Shown here: in pieces, positions 11,601-23,239 of the stretch
Position numbering within the stretch: the stretch's first letter is position 1
Layout: each line of letters opens with the position of its first letter
From: Doris montereyensis
Taxonomy: Eukaryota; Mollusca; Gastropoda; Nudibranchia; Dorididae
Direction: 5' to 3'
NCBI GenBank assembly: GCA_037039925.1
Contig: JAXRKP010000282.1
Span: 262,501-326,500, forward strand
Length of the DNA stretch: 64,000 bases
Notes under the pieces: generated by a model
Databases searched by the model: none
What the model was told of the DNA's origin: nothing
What the model saw: the letters and a program-made list of their open reading frames with translations, nothing else
Program-made: the position numbers and the translations under genes

Positions 11601-13666
11601 CATAGCATAGCGGGGGTTGGGGTTTTTGTTCAGTTTTTTTAACTTTCACTTTGTTTTTAAGTGAGAAGCTCAATTCATGTGCAAAGCCAGAGCTTTCTTG
11701 CCATTGCTACTATAATTTATTTTGTCCCCACATACTATGCAATAGACAAATCCAGTCTTTCATTTTTCGGAAGAAGTCAGAAAAATATCCTCCATCAACG
11801 ACCGTTTCTTGAAGCCATTCTTTGAATTTATTTTTCACTCCTTTATCAAAAGTTTTCACATTACTGTCGCCCCGTTCTAAACAAAATCCTCCTCGCGAAA
11901 ATTCATGCTTGAATCACGAGATCTATTCTAGATATATCTAGAACTAAATCTATATTACAGATAAGCACTTTAGAATAAATAATGAGAGTCCAGATCTAGT
12001 TAGTCCAAACAGTCAAATCACAAATCAAACAAGATATCTCGGGAGTCGTAGTGAAACGGAAACGAGAGTCGTTTAATGAACAATGAAAGTGATAAAAGTT
12101 CCGTCTTTCGGACGGAAATAAATCAGAAGCGGAGAATTTTGAAATGTACGGGACATACGGAGAATTTTGAAATGTACTGGTTTCCGTATAAATACGGTAA
12201 AGAGGGCATCCCTGGCAGCTAGATCTATGAGCCAGAAAAGCATCATCCCTGACTTCTCACTGCTCAAAATTAGCGGAGAAACTAATATCACATCTCCATG
12301 CAGATAAATTAAAAAGAGAACATGCAGAGAAATTCTTAGGACAAGCAGTGAGGCAAGAGATGAATAATAAAGACATGAAATAATATTGAAGCCGTGTACA
12401 AACAAAAACAAACATATACAAAAGAAGATGAGTTAAAAAATCTTTGTGCATCATTGAAATCGAATCCACCATCTCCATGTCGGCACCCATCGCCTCGATT
12501 CTACGAAAATAGAGCGCACTACTAACCAATATAATTTTGCTAATCTACGGAGGGTAGCTAGTTTGGTTGGTGATGGGTTTCCTTTCTAAGGTGAGGCAAT
12601 GGGTGCTGACGTAGAGGTCAAAGGTTCAATTCTTATGACGACCAAAGATTGTTTTAATGTGTATTCCTGTGCGTTTGCCCTGTCTTTATTCCTGTATGGG
12701 GCAGTAATATCGTTTCATGTCCTTATCAGACGGAGACATTCCTACTGAATTTCTTACCATCATCATCCTCATCATCATCCAGGACGGCTTCAAAATGCTG
12801 CGTTGGCGGTGATTCCACACCAGTCTGCAGTTTCTCTAGTCTCCGTTCATATGTCTTTCTTGTGGAAACTATAAAATGAACAAAAAACAAAAGTTTCTGA
12901 TTTGCTTTTTACCAACATACACAACTAACTAAAATATCTCATGGGTCTTTGCAAGATTTTTACCAACATACACAACTAACTAAAATATCTCATGGGTCTT
13001 TGCAGGATATTTAATTCAACCCGGGCTGCGCTTGTAAACAGCCAAGAGTTATTTTATGTGTACAGTGTTGAGATCTGCACATGGGTCCTTCTTTTTATCG
13101 TCCGTCTCCAATGGGACTAGGTCTCGATCCACACACCTGGACCAGGGGGGAAGGGGGTCTGATTACAAAAATCTTGAGAAAAACATGAATGAAGACAAAA
13201 AAATGTTTTTGAAATAAATTCTCAATTCTAACAATAAAAAAAAACAAAGCAACAAAAAAACAAAATAACTTTGTTAAAGATCTTTGCAGGCGATATTATC
13301 CTTTTCAAGCATGCAAAGTCAATATCTACTATACCTCCGCCCCATCCAGTCATCCTTCAGGCATTGTGTGGCCCCCTCTCAACCCCCAGGTGCATTGTGG
13401 TTAGCATTCTGTCTCTGTATTATCACCTCTCCTGCTTCACGCTATAGAAACACTACTTGATTCAGGCTTTACGGTGTATTAACTGCCTTGAAAGAACTTC
13501 ACCTTCAGTTTATCGTCTCAAGGTAAGATTAATACTATACTAAGATGCACAGATATTACTTACTGTTGATTGGTCCGATGGGCACCCCAAAAGTAGCAAG
13601 CATTTGGCCAAGCTCTTCATCGGATAAATGACTAAAATCCACGTTTGACCCTTTTACTGGAGCCAT
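8608..13666 (-). CDS. LEM-domain inner nuclear membrane protein (emerin/LAP2-like)
   Basis: Five coding exons join in perfect phase: 13666-13564, 12868-12758, 10893-10842, 9925-9761 and 8893 to about 8723 or 8608. The N-terminal LEM domain (about residues 10-48) shows LSDEELGQML, FGVPIGPIN and STRKTYERRLEKLQ, matching the family pattern of a short helix, a GPI turn and a basic helix that binds BAF. An acidic stretch, a Pro/Gln-rich linker and an Arg/Ser-rich segment follow. A C-terminal membrane helix begins IPLWVKLVAVLTVALLGYL, very like the tail anchor of LAP2/thymopoietin. By family knowledge it sits in the inner nuclear membrane and tethers chromatin. Length of about 200-238 residues is close to emerin. 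All exons are free of indels. The C-terminus is uncertain: the frame runs into the microsatellite unless a donor at 8722 is used. Emerin and LAP2 cannot be told apart here. Confidence 0.88.
8631..8698. repeat. Compound (GT)n(AT)n microsatellite
   Basis: About 17 GT dinucleotides followed by about 14 AT dinucleotides. It splits the last unit of the 26-bp array from the LEM-gene terminal exon. Confidence 0.97.
8723..8893 (-). CDS. LEM gene exon 5, membrane anchor
   Basis: Acceptor CCCAG before 8893. It encodes a Ser/Ala-rich stretch, then VRQGIPLWVKLVAVLTVALL and GYLIYSNMEPQAV. The low end assumes the donor-like GGAG|GTGTGAG at 8722. If that donor is not used, the frame continues to a stop at 8608 through (AT)n(GT)n. 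Confidence 0.75.
9035..9320 (+). mobile_element. tRNA-derived SINE, family A
   Basis: Starts GGCTAAATGGTTAAAGTG (A-box region), with ATGAGGTTTCGGGTTTGAA and TCC (B box), then a body with TTGGGCAAGACACAC, CAGGTGCAAATGGGTAC and GGAGGTGATTATCATCACG. It lies in the LEM-gene intron between exons 4 and 5, in the opposite orientation. Other copies: 17695, 21340-22510, 61070. It is not a tRNA gene because no acceptor stem closes. Confidence 0.8.
9761..9925 (-). CDS. LEM gene exon 4
   Basis: Acceptor CTTAG and donor AAG|GTAAAT. 165 nt encode a basic Arg/Ser/Pro linker including RDIQDTPSYSDTPRIEPRAN. Phase 2 in, phase 2 out. This linker type is typical between the LEM domain and membrane anchor. Confidence 0.82.
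10190..10385. repeat. About 47-bp CT-rich repeat, 3-4 copies
   Basis: Units contain CTAACTTCCTTGTGCTCTCT and CTTCTATTCATTTCCTTC. It lies in the LEM intron 3 and gives an artefactual Ser/Leu-rich plus-strand ORF. Confidence 0.88.
10842..10893 (-). CDS. LEM gene exon 3
   Basis: A 52-nt exon with acceptor CACCACCAG and donor GTGAGT. It encodes EVQLQVPQQRQPPTPT. Identified because its phases fit exons 2 and 4 exactly. Low complexity makes it less certain than its neighbours. Confidence 0.75.
11010..12550. other. Intronic sequence of the LEM gene
   Basis: Between coding exons 3 and 2. It contains short CTAGATCTA clusters at 11925-12010 and a partial duplication of GGAGAATTTTGAAATGTAC at 12130-12180. 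No additional exon with matching phase was found. Confidence 0.5.
12555..12735 (+). mobile_element. tRNA-derived SINE, family C
   Basis: Head GTAGCTAGTTTGGTTGGTGA with AGAGGTCAAAGGTTCAATTC (B-box-like), then CCTGTCTTTATTCCTGTA and ATTTCATGTC-like blocks shared with the copy at 48893-49085. Divergence between the copies is high. Confidence 0.6.
12758..12868 (-). CDS. LEM gene exon 2
   Basis: Acceptor TATAG and donor G|GTAAG. It completes the LEM domain (STRKTYERRLEKLQ) and enters an acidic run ending DDDEDDD. Phase 1 in, phase 1 out. Confidence 0.88.
12906..13005. repeat. 50-bp direct duplication
   Basis: Two almost identical adjacent copies containing ACCAACATACACAACTAACT and ATCTCATGGGTCTTTGCA. 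It lies in the LEM intron 1-2. Confidence 0.92.
13018..13165 (-). mobile_element. SINE family B body fragment
   Basis: Blocks TGTAAACAGCCAAGAG, GAGATCTGCACATGGGTCC, TTTATCGTCCGTCTCC and CTGGACCAGGGGGG occur in the family order. The tRNA-like head is missing. Confidence 0.65.
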
Positions 13667-13690
13667 TGATGCTGTGTATCTGAGGTGCTA
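13564..13690 (-). CDS. LEM gene coding exon 1 (with 24 nt of 5' UTR)
   Basis: Acceptor TTTAG precedes 13690. The start codon is at 13666-13664, and 34 codons plus one base follow to a GTAAGT donor. It encodes MAPVKGSNVDFSHLSDEELG and the first LEM helix. No upstream ATG lies in the exon. Confidence 0.88.
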
Positions 13691-13699
13691 CTAAAGTCT

Positions 13700-15065
13700 T
13701 GTACAAAAACGTTCTGGAAGATGGAAAGAGATATAGGCATTCCTTATGAATTGATGTTCCATTGGACCCGAAAGTTAACGTAACTAAAAACAATGGCTAG
13801 ATGGGTGTTTTTTATTCTTATATGTATGTATGCCAAATAGTGTTAACTATCAGAAAGTATTCAGGAGGTTCTTTTTTCCCTGGGTTTTCACACAATAAAA
13901 ATATTCTCATGCAACTATCTCGGCTCTGGTCACCTTCACCGGCCTCTTCCCTCTCCGGCTTGGTCATGGACTGGTATCACCCATCGTCTGCCAGACAGGG
14001 TGCCATTGACTCTTTCTCTCTGATCACGGCAAGAAAACCTGAGAAGTCTTGTGTCACTTTTACCCACAGAGATCATACTCTGTATGACACTGGTGTCAAC
14101 CAATAAAGAGTCATTGTTAGCTGCTGGATGTTTTCTCCATCCCACCCTTTGCTGTATTTTTGTGTGAGAGAAGAATGTAACAGATCTATGAGAAGTTAGG
14201 CCTACTTCCAATAGGTCTTGTCCTGAAACCAACGAAAAACAAACAAAAGCCAAACAATACCAAACTAACAAGAAAAAAAGAGTTCAAAACATGTAAATAG
14301 ATCTAGATCTACATGTAATGGGTTGTGGCCTTTGTGTCAAAATGCACCTTCACAAAAAATATTGGTCTCGTTTCATCAAAATGCACAATTTTTTTTATTA
14401 CCCGTGAACTGAGGTGTCGGGAAACACAAACACAGACTTCACATCTTATTGAGAACTAGGGAAAAGTCAGGGAACTCTCCAAACCAGATGCCCAAGCGTT
14501 ACGTCACTAAATAAACGCCAGGGAACCCTCGGTCGACGGATCCGTGCAGTTCGCGTAACATTACGTCACTGGCATTGGACCTATAATTTTCAGTTATGCC
14601 CCTTGACTGAAAAACATGACTGAGTATACACTTGTAAGAAATATAACATGTACATTTTGACAAAAAGAGGGAAATGGGGATGGACCATTTTGTGAAACCT
14701 GCCATATATAATATATATAGGCTATATCTAAATAAATCTATATCTAGTCATATATGTTGATTCACATTTAAGATAGATAACATTTAAATGTGTTAAGTCA
14801 GCACCCTCGTCTTCTGCTGTCACTATACAATGAATAGCACTAATAAAAAACAAATCTATATCCCGCGGAAGAGCTACCACTGATCTGGGAAAACGATTGA
14901 CAGATATAAACATGGGACAGATGCACCTTCGCCAAAATGCACAAAGGAGTTAACGGCCTCATTGGGTCATAGTCTTTGACTCAGTCAAAATGCATCCTTC
15001 GCCAAAATGCACAAAAGTTTTTTTTGTCACCCAGTTGTTTCATTGAACCGTGCATTTTGGCGGAG
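13700..15065. other. LEM-gene first intron
   Basis: Two stretches around 14338 and 14930-15060 share CAAAATGCACCTTC-type phrases, a small diverged duplication. No gene was recognised. Confidence 0.45.
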
Positions 15066-15067
15066 AC

Positions 15068-15500
15068 TACTGTATCTCTAGATCCTAGAGTAGCTAGATC
15101 TAGATTAGATCTAGTTTTTAAACTAAACTTTCTACTGGATCTAGAATCTATAGATCGAGATCTCCAGTTTTGTTACAATCAATCTCAAACTTCCTCAGAT
15201 GAATCTTTTCTGAGTAGACACATAGATTCAGATTCTAGATCTATCTCTAGAGCTCTAGTTCTAATCTAGATTTTATATCTAGACCAGATCGTATTTTCTA
15301 GATCTAGAATCTAGATCTAGAAATCTAGATCTAGAATCTAGACACTCTAGAGCTAAGCTAGAGCTAGAAAAATCTAGCTCTAGATCTAGGATATCTACAT
15401 CTTTTTGTTCAGTTACAATAGTTACAGGATTGGGTTGGGGTTTTTTTTTAAGCAGGTCTAGATCTAGATTTAGATTCTAGATCTAAATCTACAATATCAC
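15068..15500. repeat. Degenerate CTAGATCTAG palindrome cluster
   Basis: Dozens of overlapping CTAGATCTAGA, AGATCTAGAT and CTAGAGCTAG motifs within about 430 bp, most of them self-complementary. Smaller clusters occur at 11925-12010, 14295-14315, 16650-16680 and 34520-34565. Confidence 0.85.
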
Positions 15501-15529
15501 TTATATCAGGGAGAAAGATGAAAACATAC

Positions 15530-15640
15530 CGGTAGCGGCAGTGGGGTCTACTTGGCAGTGAGTGCTGATAAGTTGTCTGATTTGTGATCTGCTGACTGGA
15601 TGAACTGAATAGTGAGAGTGAGTGATGAAGATTCTTCCTT
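15530..15640 (-). promoter_or_regulatory. Candidate non-coding first exon and transcription start region of the LEM gene
   Basis: Reverse strand reads CCGCTACCG|GTATGTTTTC, a good donor at 15529, preceded by about 100 nt that is less AT-rich than its surroundings and has no required ORF. It would splice to the acceptor at 13691. The upper boundary is approximate and no TATA box is claimed. Confidence 0.5.
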
Positions 15641-15644
15641 GATT

Positions 15645-17150
15645 CCTTAAAAAATAGTACTTCCTTTATGCAGAAATATTAAATATTTACTGCCAAATTA
15701 TATTTTGGCTGCGGGCTCTCATCACAAACCATTTCGTGAACACAAGTCAAAAGTTGATAAATAAATTGCTTGTTTACACACATTTTAATTTTCAAATGTG
15801 CATTAGTCATCTTATAGATCTTTTAAACTAATAATCTGGAGAGTTGATAGAAAAGAAGCATAATAGATTAATAATTTTTTTAAAATATCAAATTGTCAAA
15901 ATAATGCAAAAACAAAACAAAACTATCCGGATGGAGAAATTGCAAGATGTAGACCAATGGCCAATGGCCTAAGAAATCTTTAAAACAGAGAGAAAAAGAG
16001 CAAAATAATTAAACAAAAACGAAGAATGCAACACATACACATACACACTAAAACAAACAAACAGACAAATCCAACAACACCTTCAGGGACGAACAACGAA
16101 CATCATGTTCCACTTCCAGGTGCGTTTACAGTTTGCGGATAGTGGAACATCTTCTGGATAGTTAGTAGGCTAATAGCAAAGATACTAGAACATGATGCAT
16201 AGTGCGGTCCCAAGCCCGCAAGCTGGTTGATGAATTATGTGTCTCATAATGTATATCAATCAGTAACACAGAGGGGAAATGTTTTCTTTTTCATGTTTGA
16301 TTAAAGATCGTTGTAGATCAACTGTGTCACCGGATCTAATAAAGACATTCAAGGTTGACTTTATAAACAATTCAAAGTGATGATATAAAAATTATTTCGG
16401 ATTATACAAGGAAGCAAGCAAAAGGCAACAAATAAGGCAATGCATCATCATTCCATCCTTTTTATGTTTTCATATCAAACAAAATGTCCATTCATCAAGT
16501 TTTCCATCTTTGTTTTCTTCTAGGTGCATGTATCTCTATAATGACTTAGATCTCTATTCCATATTCCATTACTGCTACTTACTTTTATACTACTAAATGA
16601 CCATGAAATCTGAAATCTATTTGCGGTTTTTTTTTAAACATTATTACTATAGATCTATCTAGATCTAGATCTAGATCTTTATACAGAATATATATCATTA
16701 TCAAGAATAATAGTGGTAGCTGATGGAGTGAATCTTGAGTCCAGATAACTAATTATCTTCATTATGAACAGGGTAGATCTATATCTTCTTATAGATCTAT
16801 ATTAAAACAGCAAATTAAAAACAACAAAAGACACAAACATTACACCATATAACTTCACTGCTCTCTTAATAAACGCTAGACTAGACATCATATGTCAGGG
16901 GGCACGTAACTCAAGAGGCTACTACAACCTGTGTGTGTAGTAAAAAAAACTTTAAAAAACTGGGAGTGATCCATCTTATTGTTCTAGTATATTTGCTAAT
17001 AGCAACCATTGGACTGTGAATAATGCGCGTTATGTCTGTAAAGGTACCTACACATTTGTACTTAGAAGTGTTTGTGTATGTGATTATGTTGTAAATGTTT
17101 TTTGTATGTGTGTGTGTAAGACGTGCGTATGTTTTGTAGCTTTTTATATC
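15645..17150. other. Intergenic AT-rich DNA
   Basis: No exon, RNA gene or clear element. It contains a short AGATCTATCTAGATCTAG run near 16650. Confidence 0.5.
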
Positions 17151-17252
17151 TCAACTGTGTAATTTATGTCTCAACTGTGAAATTTATGTCTCAACTGTGT
17201 AACCAAACAACAAATTGCCATTTATGGACAATAAAGAACTATTATTATTAAT
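17140..17252 (+). mobile_element. Possible retroelement 3' end with short repeats and (ATT)n tail
   Basis: Three copies of a roughly 20-bp unit (TATGTCTCAACTGTGTAA), then ATGGACAATAAAGAACTATT and a short ATT repeat. An AATAAA just before a microsatellite tail is the usual shape of a non-LTR element 3' end. The family is unknown. Confidence 0.4.
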
Positions 17253-17257
17253 ATGGA

Positions 17258-17560
17258 TAGGCGAGAGGCCAGCTGCGAATAACCAATCAATAAGGAAAAA
17301 CGTTGTGCATATGTTGGTGCTAACCATTGAGGATAAAGATGGGACTAATAAATGGGTACTCAGTCCTTACCATATCTCAAGGGTCCAATGACATGACTAG
17401 CAGGCGAATCGAGGCGCCTGAAACACTCCCTCAAGTAGATAGAGCACGTAAACATTGGAAAGAAAAAGTAAACTGATTTTAAACCATGGACCGTGGGTAG
17501 ACAGGACTCACAAGCTTAGGAAAGCAATAATTTGTTTGGGAGTGAATCTCCAATTAATAG
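17258..17560 (+). mobile_element. Diverged LINE 5' region (same family as 56440-56850)
   Basis: Shares ordered blocks with the LINE at 56 kb: AATAACCAATCAATAAGG, GGGTACTCAGTCCTTA, GAATCGAGGCGCC, an AAACCATGG segment and TTTGGGAGTGAATCTCCAAT. No endonuclease coding is left. Confidence 0.55.
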
Positions 17561-17694
17561 AGAGGGAAAGACGAAAGAACACATGGCGGAGAAAACTGGA
17601 GAGAAAAATGAAAGACACGGGGAGGCTTGGAGGGAGATGAAAAAGTTGTAGCACAGGGCAGGGATGGCTGGAGAGCTGTTGGTGGTGTCCTGTG

Positions 17695-17960
17695 CCCCTT
17701 AGTCTTGTTAGCATTGGTGACCTTGGGATCATGAGGTCCCAGGTTTGAATCTTATCGAAGCTAAGTCCGACGTTGTATTAATCGAGAAACACACGTAAGA
17801 AAGACGCATTTTCCCCATTCGTGCAAATGGGTACCAGCACCAGTTTGGGAGTAGAAATGTCTGACAGACTAGAGTCCTGTTCAGGAGGTGACTATCATCA
17901 TCTGGTCTGCTTCACAGTGTCAGCTCTGAATCTATGGGTCACAATGGTCATGAACGAATT
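17695..17960 (+). mobile_element. SINE family A, second copy
   Basis: GACCTTGGGATCATGAGGTC and CCAGGTTTGAATCTTATC (B box), then GTGCAAATGGGTACCAGCAC, TTGGGAGTAGAAATGTC and AGGAGGTGACTATCATCATC, in the same order as at 9035-9320. The head's first 20 bp are lost. Confidence 0.75.
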
Positions 17961-18056
17961 TTCTTTATTATGCCTGTCAAAGGGCACGAGGCAAGACGAT
18001 ACTGAACACCAGCATAAGAATGATAAAAAAAAGTAGGCCTACACTTTACAAATTTG

Positions 18057-18675
18057 TTTCTTCTTCTTCTTTTTTTCTACTTCTTCCTCTTCTTCTTCTT
18101 CTTCTCTTTTTTCTTTTTCTTCTTCTTCTTCTTCTTCTTCTTCTTCTTCTTCTTCTTCTTCTTCTTCTTCTTCTTCTTCTTCTTCTTCTTCTTCTTCTTC
18201 TTCTTCTTCTTCTTCTTCTTCTTCTTCTTCTTCTTCTTCTTCTCCTTCTCCTTCTCCTTCTCTTCTTCTTCTTCTTCTTCTTCTTCTTCTTCTTCTTCTT
18301 CTTCTTCTTCTTCTTCTTCTTCTTCTTCTTCTTCTTCTTCTTCTTCTTCTTCTTCTTCTTCTTCTTCTTCTTCTTCTTCTTCTTCTTCTTCTTCTTCTTC
18401 TTCTTCTTCTTCTTCTTCTTCTTCTCCTTCTCCTTCTCCTTCTCCTTCTCCTTCTCCTTCTCCTTCTTCTTCTTCTTCTTCTTCTTCTTCTTCTTCTTCT
18501 TCTTCTTCTTCTTCTTCTTCTTCTTCTTCTTCTTCTTCTTCTTCTTCTTCTTCTTCTTCTTCTTCTTCTTCTTCTTCTTCTTCTTCTTCTTCTTCTTCTT
18601 CTTCTTCTTCTTCTTCTTCTTCTTCTTCTTCTTCTTTTTCTTCTTCTTCTTTTTCTTCTTATTATTCTTCTTCAT
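18057..18675. repeat. (TTC)n microsatellite, about 620 bp
   Basis: Nearly uninterrupted TTC/GAA triplets with two internal blocks of CTCCTT hexamers at about 18240-18260 and 18423-18465. One strand is all pyrimidine, the type of tract known to form intramolecular triplex. Confidence 0.98.
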
Positions 18676-18835
18676 GATAGCTAACCAACTCAATTCTTGA
18701 GTATTGCTGCCAGCACACATATTTTAATTTAACCCAAAAACTCTTAAGCCAATTTTGATTTTAATGTGATGCGTTTAATTTTTTTTTTTTTAAAGTCGTC
18801 AGTGCTAGTGCTGACTTTTATTTCTGTTGGCAGTC

Positions 18836-20812
18836 GATTCCACAGCCTTACTGTACAAGGGTAAAATTGAGTCCATTCCACAGCAACAGTCTTACTGTAC
18901 AAGGGTAAATTGAACATTCCACAGCAACAGTCTTACTGTACTAGGGTAAATTGAGCATTCCACAGCCACAGCCTTACTGTACAAGGGTAAAATGAGTTCA
19001 TTCCACAGCCACAGCCTTACTGTACTAGGGTAACATGAGTCTATTCCACAGCCACAGTCTTACTGTACTAGTGTAAAATGAGTCCATGCCACAGCCACAG
19101 TCTTACTGTACTAGTGTAAAATGAGTCTATTCCACAGCCACAGCATTACTGTACTAGTGTAAAGTGAGTCCATTCCACAGCCACAGTCTTACTGTACTAG
19201 TGTAAAATGAGTCCATTCCACAGCCACAGCCTTACTGTACGAGGGTAAAATGAGTCCATTCCACAGCCACAGCCTTACTGTACTAGTGTAAAATGAGTCC
19301 ATTCCACAGCCTTACTGTACTAGGGTAAAATGAGTCCATTCCACAGTCTTACTGTACTAAGGTAAAATGAGTCCATTCCACAGTCTTACTGTACTAAGGT
19401 AAAATGAGTCCATTCCACAGTCTTACTGTACTAAGGTAAAATGAGTCCATTCCACAGTCTTACTGTACTAGGGTAAAATGAGTCCATTCCACAGCCTTAC
19501 TGTACTAGGGTAAAATGAGTCAATTCCACAGCCTTACTGTATTAGGGTAAAATGAGTCCATTCCACAGCCACAGTCTTACTGTACTAGGGTAAAATGAGT
19601 CCATTCCACAGCCACAGCCTTACTGTACTAGGGTAAAATGAGTCCATTCCACAGCCTTACAGTCCATTCCACAGCCTTACTGTACTAGTGTAAAATGAGT
19701 CCATTCCACAGCCTTACTGTACTAGGGTAAAATGAGTCCATTCCACAGCCTTACTGTACAAGGGTAAAATGAATCCATTCCACAGCCTTACTGTACTAGG
19801 GTAAAATGAGTCCATTCCACAGCCTTACTGTACTAGTGTAAAATGAGTCCATTCCACAGCCTTACTGTACTAAGGTAAAATGAGTCCATTCCACAGCCTT
19901 ACTGTACTAGGGTAAAATGAGTCCATTCCACAGTCTTACTGTACTAGTGTAAAATGAGTCCATTCCACAGCCTTACTGTACTAGGGTAAAATGAGTCCAT
20001 TCCACAGTCTTACTGTACTAGTGTAAAATGAGTCCATTCCACAGCCTTACTGTACTAGGATAAAATGAGTCCATTCCACAGCCTTACTGTACTAGGATAA
20101 AATGAGTCCATTCCACAGTCTTACTGTACTAGGATAAAATGAGTCCATTCCACAGCCTTACTGTACTAGGATAAAATGAGTCCATTCCACAGCCTTACTG
20201 TACTAGGATAAATGAGTCCATTCCACAGCCTTACTGTACTAGGGTAAAATGAGTCCATTCCACAGCCTTACTGTACTAGGATAAAATGAGTCCATTCCAC
20301 AGCCTTACTGTACTAGGATAAAATGAGTCCATTCCACAGCCTCACTGTACTAGGGTAAAATGAGTCCATTCCACAACCTTACTGTACTAGGGTAAAATGA
20401 GTCCATTCCACAACCTTACTGTACAAGGGTAAAATGAGTCCATTCCACAGCCTTACTGTACAAGGGTAAAATGAGTCCATTCCACAGCCTCACTGTACTA
20501 GGGTAAAATGAGTCCATTCCACAGCCTTACTGTACTAGGGTAAAATGAGTCCATTCCACAGTCTTACTGTACGAGGGTAAAATGAGTCCATTCCACAGCC
20601 TTACTGTACTAGGATAAAATGAGTCCATTCCACAGCCTTACTGTAATAGTGTAAAATGAGTCCATTCTACAGCCTTACTGTACTAAGGTAAAATGAGTCC
20701 ATTCCACAGCCTCACTGTACTAGGGTAAAATGAGTCCATTCCACAGCCTTACTGTACAAAGGGTAAAATGAGTCCATTCCACAGCCTCACTGTACAAGGA
20801 TAAAATGAATGT
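18836..20812. repeat. 37-bp satellite, about 50 copies
   Basis: Unit: CCATTCCACAGCCTTACTG plus TACTAGGGTAAAATGAGT. The first dozen copies carry an extra CCACAG (43-bp variant), and two or three sub-variants (TAGGATAA, TAGTGTAA, TCTTACTG) alternate. The left flank TTTCTGTTGGCAGTC is the same as the flank of a single unit at 47385. Confidence 0.95.
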
Positions 20813-20857
20813 TTTAATTCATTGTATTTTCGTCCTTGACTTTATAGGAGGTGGTTG

Positions 20858-20968
20858 ACAGGGGCTATTGATAGGTCCTATTGCTTTCCTCTCCTTCTTT
20901 CACTTATCTTTCATCTTCCTGTCTCTTCTTAATTCCCCCTGAGATCACCGCAATGGTGGACAGGGTAA
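20858..20968 (-). mobile_element. Dispersed repeat family E, reverse copy
   Basis: TTGATAGGTCCTATTGCTTT, CTTCCTGTCTCTTCTTAATT, CCCTGAGATCACCGC and GGTGGACAGGGTAAA are the reverse complement of the family E blocks at 7530, 46245 and 62095. Confidence 0.55.
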
Positions 20969-21334
20969 ATTTCAATGAAACTTGATTGTATACCCTTATA
21001 ATACATATACATGTAGGTATCACTAGGGTGGTACGATTTCGACCGGCGGGGGAAACTCGACCAGTTTCTTATCTGGTCTGGAAAATATATTTAGAGAAAC
21101 ATCTGTTAACTTCAAATGTACTAGGCTATGACTATGAGTATGACGTTGTTGCGATGCCTAATTCTCACCCCTCAACTGGAACCAATCAGAGCCATGTCTA
21201 ATCCGCCACAATGTTGTCAGGAGATCCGGGCCTGGCATGATGCCGCTCTTCGTTCATGACATCATCAGCAGAAAAGGAAAAGCTTTGGGTAGCCTTCTCT
21301 CACCCTCGATAAAAGAAAGAAAGAAAGTTTCACC

Positions 21335-22515
<1,181 letters not shown>

Positions 22516-22559
22516 CTTCTCTCACTCTCATTAATGGAATAAGCCTTATTGCCATTGCA

Positions 22560-23070
22560 GTATGGTAACAGAGCGTTACGGTTCAATTGTTTAAGAGTGT
22601 TTAAAAGTTGCTCTGTTGTTTTCAAGTTCCTTTATTGTGATTTCTTTATCTTTTGCTTATTTATTTGATTGTTTTTCTGTACTGAACGTTTTGACCTCAC
22701 GGTAGAACGCCTTGTGGGAAATTCGGCCACAGATCGTTTTTGTGTTGTATTGTGGGTTAATTACGTTTCATTCCCTATTTCTGGTTTATTGAGAATATTT
22801 ATTTATTTATCCAAATGCCTTTTATGTATATCTATATTGTTTTGTTCGTATTTTTGTTTGTTGATTTTTTTCATTTTATTCATTGTATAAAGAGATACCG
22901 CACTTTTTCTCATGTATTGTTGTGAAAATGGCTGTTCCAGTAAGTAAGAAAGACAGACAGACAAACGGGCATGCCCGCAGAAGGAAAACCAATAGATAGA
23001 GAGAAACAATTTCTGAGACAAATACGACAAGAAAGACAAAACTATTAAAAGACAAAGAAGGGGAGGGGCA
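22560..23070. other. Spacer, nothing recognised
   Basis: T-rich to A-rich intergenic sequence without a supported feature. Confidence 0.5.
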
Positions 23071-23074
<4 letters not shown>

Positions 23075-23162
<88 letters not shown>

Positions 23163-23175
23163 AGAGAGACAGAGA
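23075..23175. repeat. (GA)n microsatellite
   Basis: About 100 bp of AG dinucleotides followed by GACA-rich degenerate sequence to about 23235. Confidence 0.97.
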
Positions 23176-23239
23176 GAGAAGAGAGAGAGAGAGACAAACA
23201 GACAGACAGACAAACAGACAGAGAGACAGACAGAGGTGT

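Noticed and set aside
13936..14271. Minus-strand ORF of 111 residues with a hydrophobic start
   Set aside because: Lies in the LEM-gene first intron. It has no splice support and no recognisable domain, and its signal-like start is weak.
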